Source: Helicobacter bilis
Lineage (GTDB): Bacteria; Campylobacterota; Campylobacteria; Campylobacterales; Helicobacteraceae
DNA: 64,000 bases
Reading direction: 5' to 3'
NCBI RefSeq assembly: GCF_001999985.1
Contig: NZ_CP019645.1
Coordinates: 558,001-622,000, forward strand
Position numbers and translations under genes: made by a program
The notes under the pieces: model-generated
Told to the model about the DNA's origin: nothing
Databases searched by the model: none
What the model saw: the letters and a program-made list of their open reading frames with translations, nothing else
Shown: positions 35,790-44,315 of the stretch, piece after piece
Layout of the letters: each line of letters opens with the position of its first letter
Numbering within the stretch: position 1 is the first letter of the stretch

Positions 35790-36290
35790 ATGAAAAAAAT
35801 ATTTTATGGATTCTTGATTCTTATGGGCTTAGGGATATTTTACTATACGCCTTATTCTTTTTATTTAGAGCCTAGTTTCTGGCAATTTAGAAAAATGTGT
35901 AAGCTTAATGAATTACCTAATACTGAAGAGAAGTATAATAAGATTCTAAGGTATTTTGATACAGATTTGGAGAGTTTGGATTGGGAGGAGTTGAATGGGA
36001 GAGCATTAAAATTAACTAAGGGCTTCAATTTGGATTATATTGAAGGTAGATTGGAATATAGAGTAAAGGTTGCAACAATTCAAAAGAGACGTTACGATAT
36101 TTCGGTTGATTTATATACTAATACTAACAATAAAGGATTCTCAAAGGAAGCCATAACTCATATTGAAACATATGGTAGCTGGAAAACAAGACGCTATTTT
36201 TTGGAGCGAAAGTATATGACAGATTTTCCATTTCAAGCAGAATGGACAGAAAGAGATATTTCTTGTACAAGCATCAAGAAGTTTAATTAA
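35790..36290 (+). CDS. Membrane-anchored immunity-type protein, nearest to the intact lipase
   Basis: 166 aa with one N-terminal hydrophobic helix (IFYGFLILMGLGIFYYTPYSFYL), then EPSFWQFRKMCKLNELPNTEEKYNKIL, DTDLESLDWEEL, SWKTRRYFLE and ISCTS. It ends 13 bases before the intact lipase, so it is the best candidate for the lipase's own immunity protein. The GGAG site of the lipase lies inside that gap. Confidence 0.65.
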   Translation: MKKIFYGFLILMGLGIFYYTPYSFYLEPSFWQFRKMCKLNELPNTEEKYNKILRYFDTDLESLDWEELNGRALKLTKGFNLDYIEGRLEYRVKVATIQKRRYDISVDLYTNTNNKGFSKEAITHIETYGSWKTRRYFLERKYMTDFPFQAEWTERDISCTSIKKFN

Positions 36291-36303
36291 TGGAGAGTAA
36301 TAA

Positions 36304-38169
36304 ATGAAAAATAAAGATACAATCAACAGAATTAAAAATGCTGCTGAACTAGCTTGGGCGGCATATGGATATTTTGATTTGATAGGTAAGAAGTTTGCAC
36401 ACAAAAAGGAATATGGGAATAGAACAAATACAAAAATAACTCTCCACGACATTTTAGATTCTACTTATGTTAACTACGAAACACACGATAGCACATTTAC
36501 TAATACCCTTAAACTCAAGGGCGACATGACTCCCACTCAAGTAAAAAACTTTTTTGAAAAATATGAACTTTTAGATTACTATCCAAAATTTGATACAAAA
36601 AATAATAGACAAAAAGAAGGTTTCCACGCTTGTTTATTTCAAGATAAAGAATCTAAAGAATATACTTTAGCCATACGAGGAAGCTTTGATTCTGCTGATT
36701 ACACAACAGACTTTATGAATCTCCTTAAAGATTCTACTATACCTTTTGAATATCTCCATGCAATGATACTTTTTTATGAATCTTGTGCTAAACAATATCC
36801 AGAGATTACTAAGCCTAAAAGCTTAAATATAGTAGGACACTCTCTAGGTGGTTGTTTGGCTCAAATATTTGCCCTCTGTTTTGCTAAGAATCCTGATGTT
36901 TTGGCTACTGAATTCAATCAAGATTCTATCATTAATGAAGTGTATACCTTTAATGCACCTGGTGCGAAGAATCTAAAACCGCATATCATGCTAGATTCTA
37001 AGCAAATCTATGAAGTTGATGAAAGTATTATTAAGGCTTCTAATCCAGCCCAGGCAATGTTTGCTAAAATTACAAAAGGAGACCCCAATGCAAACACAGA
37101 ATGGTGGGAAACTCTAGCAAATACACTAACTCAGCAACAAAATATCTCACTAGCATTTCAAATCTATTTTTCTAAGATACCTAGTAGTGAGCTAAAACCA
37201 CATAAGATATTTTTACATAGTTATATTGTTAATGCAGGTATGGCTCACGCGATACTTTATCAAGTCTATCCTATAAGCGATATTTTTCTGCTTGCCTATC
37301 AAACCCTAACCCACAACTACAACAATAGAAATAAAGAGAGCTATAAACTAAGCGTAAGCGATAGAGTATATCACATAGAAACAGATAACGATAACAATAC
37401 AGAAAATAATCAATGGCAAGATGAGCTTATACAGAATCTAGGTAAAGATATAGAAGGCAAACACTATTATCTTAATATTGGAATAGATATAAAGGGCATG
37501 GATAGCCACTCTATCAAAAGCTCTGTGATTATATTGTATTTCTATGAATATCTCTTAGACTTGGAGACAAATAGAGAAAAGCTCTCAAATCGTATTAAGG
37601 AGTTAGAATCTAATCCTAAATATCCTACTACCTTAAATCACATAGGATACAAGGCTGCTAAAAACAAAGGTAAATATCAACTCATTACTGCTTTACTTAA
37701 TGACTTTATGCAATGGAATTACAATTCCCTAAGGGAAGTGAATGAAGTAGTCTTGAGTGAAGTTAAAAACAAATACAAAGAGCAAAAAAAGAACGATAAA
37801 AATACATCAAATCCGCCAAAAAAGATATTTCCTCTTGTATATCTTTTAAATGAGGTGAGTTATATAGCAAGATTTAAAAATAGCAAGGACATAGAGGAAT
37901 TTAACATATATAAGATGATAGATTTAATCACGCAACTACAAGAAGCAAAAATTTATATAAGAATTCTAGATAAAAAATTCTTTGATGAATTAGAAAACAA
38001 GCAATGCAGTGTAGCAGAATTACGAAGTGTGCTAAAATGTCAGCCCTTTATGGTAGTTGATGAAAACAACAAAGAAATACTTAATGAAAGCAATAGAGCA
38101 GAAATCTTTTACTATAAAACCTTTAATAATCTAGTCTCGCAAATTTTGCAATCTTATAAAACTGCCTAA
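36304..38169 (+). CDS. T6SS lipase effector (GxSxG, lipase class 3-like)
   Basis: 621 aa. Residues 1-120 are the module repeated in the upstream stubs (NAAELAWAAYGYFDLIGKK, GDMTPTQVKNFFEKYELL, GFHACLFQDKESK). The alpha/beta-hydrolase core follows: YTLAIRGSFDSADYTTDF, then LNIVGHSLGGCLAQIFALCF with nucleophile Ser180, and VYTFNAPGAKN. A long C-terminal part (~400 residues) is mostly helical and charged. Lipase class 3-type T6SS effectors attack membrane phospholipids in the periplasm. There is no signal peptide. It is followed 13 bases later by a PAAR-like adaptor gene, which may load it on the spike. AGAATCTAAA lies at codons ~117-119, exactly where most stubs diverge. Confidence 0.8.
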   Translation: MKNKDTINRIKNAAELAWAAYGYFDLIGKKFAHKKEYGNRTNTKITLHDILDSTYVNYETHDSTFTNTLKLKGDMTPTQVKNFFEKYELLDYYPKFDTKNNRQKEGFHACLFQDKESKEYTLAIRGSFDSADYTTDFMNLLKDSTIPFEYLHAMILFYESCAKQYPEITKPKSLNIVGHSLGGCLAQIFALCFAKNPDVLATEFNQDSIINEVYTFNAPGAKNLKPHIMLDSKQIYEVDESIIKASNPAQAMFAKITKGDPNANTEWWETLANTLTQQQNISLAFQIYFSKIPSSELKPHKIFLHSYIVNAGMAHAILYQVYPISDIFLLAYQTLTHNYNNRNKESYKLSVSDRVYHIETDNDNNTENNQWQDELIQNLGKDIEGKHYYLNIGIDIKGMDSHSIKSSVIILYFYEYLLDLETNREKLSNRIKELESNPKYPTTLNHIGYKAAKNKGKYQLITALLNDFMQWNYNSLREVNEVVLSEVKNKYKEQKKNDKNTSNPPKKIFPLVYLLNEVSYIARFKNSKDIEEFNIYKMIDLITQLQEAKIYIRILDKKFFDELENKQCSVAELRSVLKCQPFMVVDENNKEILNESNRAEIFYYKTFNNLVSQILQSYKTA

Positions 38170-38182
38170 GGAATCTACAATA

Positions 38183-38938
38183 ATGAATGAATATCAAAAA
38201 GCCTATATCGCATTGAGCAGAGAGCTACTTTTTTCATCAAGTCCTTTGGTTATCACACCAAAGAATCCTTACAAGACCACCAAAAGTCTCTATAGTTCTT
38301 TAGAATGCAAAATATTTTTTGATAAAGAAAAAGATGTAATCTATATTTTTACTTATAATGGGGATGTGTTTGATTGCAAGGATTTATTACAAGATATAAA
38401 TAATCTTACCAACCAGAACAAACAGGATTTACAAAATTACAATATCTCGATTTTTTTAGAATCTACCCTCCTCACAGGTGGTAATGAATCTAAGAGTTTA
38501 GGTTATGAATGCTTCTTTGGCACATTAGTTTCTAAAGATAGTCTAGGCTTAGATGAATCTAAACCCATCTATCACTTAATCAATGAAACAGATTCTAACT
38601 CTATAGAATCTACAAGCAATAATAGAGATTCTAATAATTCCCTAAGCACCCTCCAAGTATTTTTAGGTAGCAATACCCTAACCCTCCTAAACTACTCCCT
38701 CCTAGATTCTAGCCTTAACATCAAATTAGAATGTAACTCTAAAGAATCTAAAGAAATACTAGAAAAAGAACAAACACAAAGAGAGCAGACACAAAAAGAA
38801 TCCACCCCCATAGATTCTACAACAAGCACTGCTATGCTTCACCCAATACTAGAGGATAATGAGATTAAATGTCCTCATAATGGAGCAGTAAAGCTAAAGA
38901 GTAATATATGTTACAATATATTCGGATTAGAGAGTTAG
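38183..38938 (+). pseudogene. PAAR-like adaptor, truncated inside its tip domain
   Basis: 251 codons. Residues ~1-200 form the adaptor body (YNISIFLESTLLTGG, GYECFFGTLVSKDS, TLQVFLGSNTLTLLNYSLLDSSLNIKLE) with a charged linker. At its end HPILEDNEIKCPHNGAVKLKSN starts the PAAR-like domain, but it breaks at once into an unrelated ICYNIFGLES and stops. The complete domain at 41110-41450 shows what is missing. The last good codons coincide with AAGAGTAAT, also the left joint of the fragment at 51672. Confidence 0.65.
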
Positions 38939-38949
38939 GAGATTTTAAA

Positions 38950-39273
38950 ATGTTTTTGTATAAAAAATGCGAAGTATGTGGGAATAAAATTAATAAATTA
39001 CAGAGTATTTGGAATCTGTATCTTATCGGCTATGGTCGTGTTTTGTATTGTAAGAACTGTAATGCAAAATATAAGGTTAGTCAGTTTATTTCCTTTCTTT
39101 ATATGATGCTTGCGGATTTTATGCCTATACTATTATTTTTTTTAACAATGTTAAATTTTTTTGAAAAACTTGGCTTTAGTAGTAATGTCGGACTTCTTTT
39201 CTCAATCATTGTATATAATGTTTTTAAGTTATGTATTTTAGCTATTATGCCATTACATAAAGTTAAGGAATAA
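38950..39273 (+). CDS. Membrane protein with N-terminal zinc ribbon
   Basis: ATG 38950 is chosen for AGGAG upstream. The 107-aa product has CEVCGNKINK ... YCKNCNAKYK, two Cys pairs about 22 residues apart as in small zinc-ribbon membrane proteins. Two hydrophobic helices follow (FLYMMLADFMPILLFFLTMLNF, VGLLFSIIVYNVFKLCILAIM). Placed between broken adaptor pieces, it is probably a protective or accessory gene that came with one of the recombined units. Confidence 0.5.
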   Translation: MFLYKKCEVCGNKINKLQSIWNLYLIGYGRVLYCKNCNAKYKVSQFISFLYMMLADFMPILLFFLTMLNFFEKLGFSSNVGLLFSIIVYNVFKLCILAIMPLHKVKE

Positions 39274-39276
39274 ATT

Positions 39277-40545
39277 ATGTCAGAGAAGAATTTTATTGTA
39301 AAGCATATTGATGATTTAGCCGATGGTGTTTGGGATTCTGTGGTGGGTACTGCGTATGGTTTCTCTGAATTTTTATACAAAGTTTCTGGGTTAAAAGATT
39401 TTATTTTTGATAGTGAGGATAAAGAGCAACAGGAGGCTATTGAGGAATTTAAGGTATTTGTCGATTCAATAAAACTTATAAAAGATAACTCTACCATTAG
39501 AGATATGGTTGTTAATCAAATAATCCAAGACGCAAAGGAGCGACCATTGTATTATCTTGGTTCTTTGATTGGACCTTCAGCAATCGCCTCTCTTATTAAG
39601 AATACTGGGGCTAAAGTCGCATACTCTGGTGGAGTGTTTGTTCAAAAGGGCTTTAATGCTTCAAATAAATATATTTATCCCAATTACAAAACCCTCCAAA
39701 ACAATATCTGCTCACTATATAGCAATGATAAAAACTATACTAATCTCTTTAACCAAGATATGATACTATGTAGCTTTTTACAAAATGAAAATCAAGAATC
39801 TAAAACACAATCTCTACAACAAGAAATGCAAAGGCTCTACCATAATATCCAAAAAACTAACACAGAATTTAATGCGTATAAGCCTATTCCTATTGTTTCA
39901 TTTACAAATCCAAAGGTAGCATATATTCAAAAAATAAATCCTAACGATATACAATCTCTCACACCAAATTCTCCCCTACACCTCCTTAAAGCCCTCTTTT
40001 TCTGTGAGGATTATATACTTTTAGATTCTAATAAAGAGCCGTTATTAAAAGAATCAAATTGGAGAGAATTTTATAACTACAAATCCGACTTTTATACTAT
40101 CTTTATTGCTGACAAACAAACCCTAACCCAAGACTACCTCAATACAAGAAAATCCCTCTATAAAGCCATAATGCAAATAAGAAAAGAACAACAAGATAAA
40201 GAAATACAAGAGTTACAAAGAAGTCAACAAGAGCTAGAGCAGCAATTACAAGGATTAGATTCTAAAGTAAGAGAATCTAAATTGCAAGAATTACAAAGAA
40301 AGCAAGAAAGAGAATTAAGAGAGAAGCAAAGGCAAAAAGAGAGACAAGAACAACGACAAGCAAGATTCTCTAAGAATCTAGCAAATACCTATAATACAAG
40401 CACTACACAGAATCTAACCATAAACAATAATGCTTATATCACAAAAGATTCGTATCTTGTATTAGAATCTAATGACACAAAAATCATATTCCTAGATTCT
40501 CTAAAACATACTTATACTCATTCTAAAGCTTATGCCAATACCTGA
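39277..40545 (+). CDS. Front half of a split PAAR-like adaptor
   Basis: 422 aa. The first ~120 residues are not in the fused adaptor at 44308 (HIDDLADGVWDSVVGTAYGFSEFLYKVSG, YYLGSLIGPSAIASLI). From about residue 220 it follows it: HLLKALFFCEDYILLDSNKEPLLKESN, then DYLNTRKSLYKAIMQIRKE, and a long charged coiled coil of Gln, Glu, Arg and Lys. It ends near SYLVLESNDTKIIFLDS, where the fused protein continues into the next part. The next frame overlaps its end by 14 bases. Confidence 0.55.
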   Translation: MSEKNFIVKHIDDLADGVWDSVVGTAYGFSEFLYKVSGLKDFIFDSEDKEQQEAIEEFKVFVDSIKLIKDNSTIRDMVVNQIIQDAKERPLYYLGSLIGPSAIASLIKNTGAKVAYSGGVFVQKGFNASNKYIYPNYKTLQNNICSLYSNDKNYTNLFNQDMILCSFLQNENQESKTQSLQQEMQRLYHNIQKTNTEFNAYKPIPIVSFTNPKVAYIQKINPNDIQSLTPNSPLHLLKALFFCEDYILLDSNKEPLLKESNWREFYNYKSDFYTIFIADKQTLTQDYLNTRKSLYKAIMQIRKEQQDKEIQELQRSQQELEQQLQGLDSKVRESKLQELQRKQERELREKQRQKERQEQRQARFSKNLANTYNTSTTQNLTINNNAYITKDSYLVLESNDTKIIFLDSLKHTYTHSKAYANT

Positions 40546-40858
40546 CAACACACCCATTAGTTTTTCTAATCTCATATTGCAATACAATAATAAAGTAACT
40601 ATCTTTGCCAAAGACAATAGCATTATAGATTCTAAACAAATAGAACAAGACTTTGGTATAGATGTGAGCAATATGCCCTGCGATGTGTATTTTTACTCCT
40701 TACTGCTTAGAGGTGGTAAAGAGGATATAGACAATCCTAGATTTTTCTATGGAGAAAAGGGAGAGGTATATATGAGTGATGAGAGTGATAATATAGAAAT
40801 CTTTTATAATAATGCAAGAGTATCTATGACAAACTACTATTATCACGCATATAGCTAA
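40532..40858 (+). CDS. Middle part of a split PAAR-like adaptor
   Basis: 108 aa (NKVTIFAKDNSIIDSKQIEQDFGIDV, CDVYFYSLLLRGGKEDIDNPRFFYGE) matching residues ~235-300 of the fused adaptor at 44308 and the gene beginning at 63837. In the fused version this piece is joined in frame to its neighbours. Here it is a separate frame overlapping the gene before it, with no strong ribosome-binding site of its own. Confidence 0.5.
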   Translation: MPIPDNTPISFSNLILQYNNKVTIFAKDNSIIDSKQIEQDFGIDVSNMPCDVYFYSLLLRGGKEDIDNPRFFYGEKGEVYMSDESDNIEIFYNNARVSMTNYYYHAYS

Positions 40859-40945
40859 TGTATAAAAGAATCAAGGGAATACACAATGAATCTAAGAGAA
40901 TGCAAGAAAAGATTCTAATCATACATAAATACATAAAGGATTGCT

Positions 40946-41452
40946 ATGCCAATACATAAAGACATACAAGAGATACAACCAATAGACACTCGTTTTGCTA
41001 TCAATCTCTCTACCAAAACTCCCCCTACAAAACATACAGAACAACAATACAGACAAGCCTTGCAACAAAAAGACCAAGATTCTAAAACCCAAGATTCTAT
41101 TCAATCTACTTCTATGCTTCACCCAATATTAGAAGATAATGAACTTAAATGTCCTCATAATGGAGCAGTAAAACTAAAGAGTAATAAAGGTAAATCTTTT
41201 AAGTCTAAAGGCATACCTATGATTCTAGAATCTGATTTAATCAACTCTCACATTATAGGTTGCACAAACAATATAGCAGGTATGCCTACTCCATGCACTC
41301 TTATTTCTGTAATACTCCCTAGTGCTAGAGGATTAAAAAAGTTTAATGATGATTATCCTATAATGCAGGATTTAGTCTCTAGTGGTGTAATGAGTGATAA
41401 AGGCTTTCCTATTATTTGCACACCTAAAGAAAATACTTTTAAAGGTAAGTAA
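40946..41452 (+). CDS. PAAR-like tip protein, stand-alone form
   Basis: 168 aa with AAGGATT upstream. After ~55 polar residues it contains the complete repeated tip domain: HPILEDNELKCPHNGAVKLKSN, FKSKGIPMILESDLI, GCTNNIAGMPTPCTLISVILP and DKGFPIICTPKENTF. Its Cys/His positions (CPHNG, GC, PC) and glycine turns resemble PAAR-like (DUF4280/DUF4150-type) proteins that sharpen the VgrG tip and carry effectors. The family is inferred from this pattern. Its stop directly abuts the next ATG. Confidence 0.6.
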   Translation: MPIHKDIQEIQPIDTRFAINLSTKTPPTKHTEQQYRQALQQKDQDSKTQDSIQSTSMLHPILEDNELKCPHNGAVKLKSNKGKSFKSKGIPMILESDLINSHIIGCTNNIAGMPTPCTLISVILPSARGLKKFNDDYPIMQDLVSSGVMSDKGFPIICTPKENTFKGK

Positions 41453-42181
41453 ATGATTGCGTTGTATATATTTGTCGTTGTGCCTTTATGGGCATTCTTG
41501 CATATATTTATCGTATGTGTCCTTATTGTTTTTATCTTTAACTTCTTGTGTAAGAGGAAAAACAAAAAGACACTTCCTTATCTACTTTTTGCTTTTTTGC
41601 CTGCATTCTTTGGAGCTATTATCTATGTGGCTTTATGGTTTGCTGGAGGTATGGGCATTTCTGAAAGACAATCAAACTTTAATTTCTTTTCAATATTTAG
41701 CCCAGAATACCATAAATTTCGAGATTTATGTAAAGAAATAAGTGGCACTTATAAATACGCAACCCCCTTAATTGAATCATTCTCTAATGAGCAGTTAGAT
41801 AATAATGAGAAATGGGAGTCGTATGAAACGAATGAATACATATTAAACAAACAAGGCAATATAGCACAAGTTGTTACAATGTATGGCAATCAGCTAAAAA
41901 ACAAAGATGGCTATGTGATAAAAACAAGCACCAATGCAATTACAATAGACTTTATTTATGAAAAAAGCTATTTTTTAGCACCTATTAGCAGTAACTCACG
42001 ATGTCTTGTTGCTAATGAGTTTATCTTAGAAAAGGGCGAACGATGGCTATATGGTGCATTTTTAGAACAACTACCATTAAGTTATCAAGTTGGCTACACA
42101 CAGGGAAACAAAAATGTTTTATGGTTTCAAAAAGGCGTTAAAACAAGATTTACTGAAAAATTGACTAAGGATACACAATGA
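41453..42181 (+). CDS. Membrane-anchored immunity-type protein (second lipase unit)
   Basis: 242 aa with two N-terminal helices (FVVVPLWAFLHIFIVCVLIVFIFNF, YLLFAFLPAFFGAIIYVALWFAGG). Then FSPEYHKFRDLCKEIS, a diverged form of the PSYHKFKKMCK signature, and a beta-rich end. It precedes the second lipase unit in the same way as the family in the first array. It overlaps the next gene by 4 bases (ATGA). Confidence 0.55.
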   Translation: MIALYIFVVVPLWAFLHIFIVCVLIVFIFNFLCKRKNKKTLPYLLFAFLPAFFGAIIYVALWFAGGMGISERQSNFNFFSIFSPEYHKFRDLCKEISGTYKYATPLIESFSNEQLDNNEKWESYETNEYILNKQGNIAQVVTMYGNQLKNKDGYVIKTSTNAITIDFIYEKSYFLAPISSNSRCLVANEFILEKGERWLYGAFLEQLPLSYQVGYTQGNKNVLWFQKGVKTRFTEKLTKDTQ

Positions 42182-42732
42182 GTAAAAACATACAAACACA
42201 TAATGCAAACATAAACTTGATTAAGAAATTCTTAGATTATGCTAATTGTGCTGATGCAAGTTATGCTTCTTCAAAATATGCCTTATATTTTATCTTTGGA
42301 ATCTTCGTGATTGCATTGTTGAATGGTTGTTCTTTTTCTTTTAAATACATTGACCCGCAATATTATGAGTTTAAGAGGTTGTGCAAGAAAGCTGAAGATG
42401 AAGTAACTATTTATAATGAGGACTATTGGGAAATTATAGAAAAGCATAGCGATATTGAAACCAATGATAGAGGCTGTTTTTATAGTCAAAAACTAAAACA
42501 AGAGATTTGTTTTGGTAATTTTAATTATAAAAGTTGCACAGAGTATAAAAGAGGTAGCTTAAGCAAACTTTCAATAAAAAGGTATTACAACAATATACAT
42601 TATGCAACCCAAATAGAATATAACTATAAATACTTTGGATTATACTTAAAAGGCGATGAAGCGGCTGGGTGGCATTGGAAAACGAGCAACATATTAATAT
42701 GCGAGGATTTAAAAAATGAAAAAAGACATTAG
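42178..42732 (+). CDS. Fusion of a lipase-effector front with an immunity-type lipoprotein
   Basis: 184 aa. Residues 1-31 (NANINLIKKFLDYANCADASYA) are the front of the lipase that follows at 42716 (EADINLVKKFLDYAECADASYA). They are fused in frame to KYALYFIFGIFVIALLNGCSF, a lipoprotein-type signal with lipobox LNGC. The soluble family part follows (DPQYYEFKRLCKKAEDE). The internal signal would be a membrane anchor unless an internal start is used. It is the only place here where stub and partner have merged into one frame. Confidence 0.6.
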   Translation: MSKNIQTHNANINLIKKFLDYANCADASYASSKYALYFIFGIFVIALLNGCSFSFKYIDPQYYEFKRLCKKAEDEVTIYNEDYWEIIEKHSDIETNDRGCFYSQKLKQEICFGNFNYKSCTEYKRGSLSKLSIKRYYNNIHYATQIEYNYKYFGLYLKGDEAAGWHWKTSNILICEDLKNEKRH

Positions 42733-44315
42733 AACACACGAAGCAGACATAAATTTAGTTAAGAAATTTTTAGATTATGCGGAATGTGCTGATGCAAGCT
42801 ATGCTCTTTTAGAAGTAGTAAAAGGAAAATTTTAAAGATGTTGATAATGAGGGCAAAGAGGTAGAGGTAAAGGGTGATAAACAAACTCTAGGCTCAACCT
42901 ACTTTCATCAAGACACCAACACAGAGCAAATTTCCACCTACGCCCGAGCTATTGAAGCACGATTTGAACAAGATACAAAAGGCAAAGAATACAAAAATCA
43001 AATCCAAAATGTATCTAAAGAAATAGATTCTACGCAACACAAAGATAGCAATGGCTGTCATATCTTTAATGCAGAAATAAATAAATGTATAAAGCTATAT
43101 CCTAAAGAGTTAAGCGATAGAACCATAAACTTCGTTAATCGTTTTAAGCTTTTATTTCATCAGCCTAATACTGATTCAGGTTTCTCTGCTACACTCTTTA
43201 AAGATACTAAGGCAGAATTTGCAGATTCAGAGTATATCTTAGCCTTTAGAGGCACAGAAGATTCTAAAGATAAATTTGAAGCTGATGTTTCTTTGATTGG
43301 TGGTGTTATACCTAAAAAGCAATATTTGGATATGCTAGACTTTTATGGCGAATGTATTGAGAAAAGTTATATCACAGAATCTACTCCCTTAATTGTTGTG
43401 GGGCATTCGCTAGGTGGGTGTTTAACACAACTTTTTGCCTTATCCTTTGCTACACCTACCCATTCTGGCATTATTAAGGGAATCTACACTTATAACTCTC
43501 CTGGTGCTAAAAAGCTTGGACTCAATGCCGTATTAATTGATATGAATAATAGTTATGAGGATAATCTCCAAAAGGTTTTAACGCTCAAGAGAATAAAATC
43601 ACACAAAAATAAAGTAGATGAACTTTTAAGAGAAATCTATCAAAAGTGCAAGAGTGGCTATGATATGCCAAATGCGAATTTTCATCATTTGTTTATTAGC
43701 GGTAAAGTAGAAAGAGATATTGACTCTTATAGTCAGATAAAAATTACCCTTTATGCGATTCGTCTTAATGAATTTTACGCCAATAAAATAGAAAATTTAT
43801 TTACCAATAAAAGACTGGAGCAACCCTTAGCGTGTAAAGATTCTATCCACCATATAGAAGCCGATGATGACTCTAATCCTGATAATAATAAAAAAATAGA
43901 TAATCTTATACAAGATTTAGGTAAAGACATAGATGGGAAGCATTATGCGATTAATATTTTAGGGGAGCATTTTACAGGAATACGATATTTTAGAGTCGAT
44001 AAATGGTTTGATTCTCACTATCTATCACCACTAATTATGACATTGCAGGAGGCTATAATGCTAATCAATAGTAAGGTTAATAATGGCATAAATAATTTAT
44101 TAGAATACAATCAATACAAAGAGCAAATTAATATACATGAATATCAATCCTACTCTACCCATATAACACAAGAAAACATTGTTTTGGAAGAAAAATTATC
44201 TAATGATATTGATATAAGTCAAGAGGAATTAGAAACAATGATAATGGAAATGGATTATCCAACTGATTTTTTATATGCAATTTCTTATATTACTGATAAG
44301 GAAAGTTATGTTTGA
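42716..44315 (+). pseudogene. Second T6SS lipase effector, frameshifted early
   Basis: ATG 42716 opens 39 codons (to VVKGKF), then TAA 42833-42835. Removing one T from the TTTT run 42830-42833 gives a continuous frame of about 530 codons to TGA 44313-44315. It has SGFSATLFKDTKAEF, YILAFRGTEDSKD, the nucleophile motif LIVVGHSLGGCLTQLFALSF (Ser codon at 43407) and IYTYNSPGAKKLG. The C-terminal part differs from the first lipase. It may be a recent mutation, a strain-level switch, or a sequence error; everything else looks functional. Confidence 0.75.

Noticed and set aside
29661-36300. Repeated short units could be taken for a CRISPR-like or satellite array
   Set aside because: Units are 700-1000 bp, protein-coding, diverged, and have no short palindromic repeat or uniform spacer.
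42820-42840. Programmed frameshift to express the second lipase
   Set aside because: The site is only TTTT without a slippery heptamer or evident downstream stem; a simple insertion is more likely.
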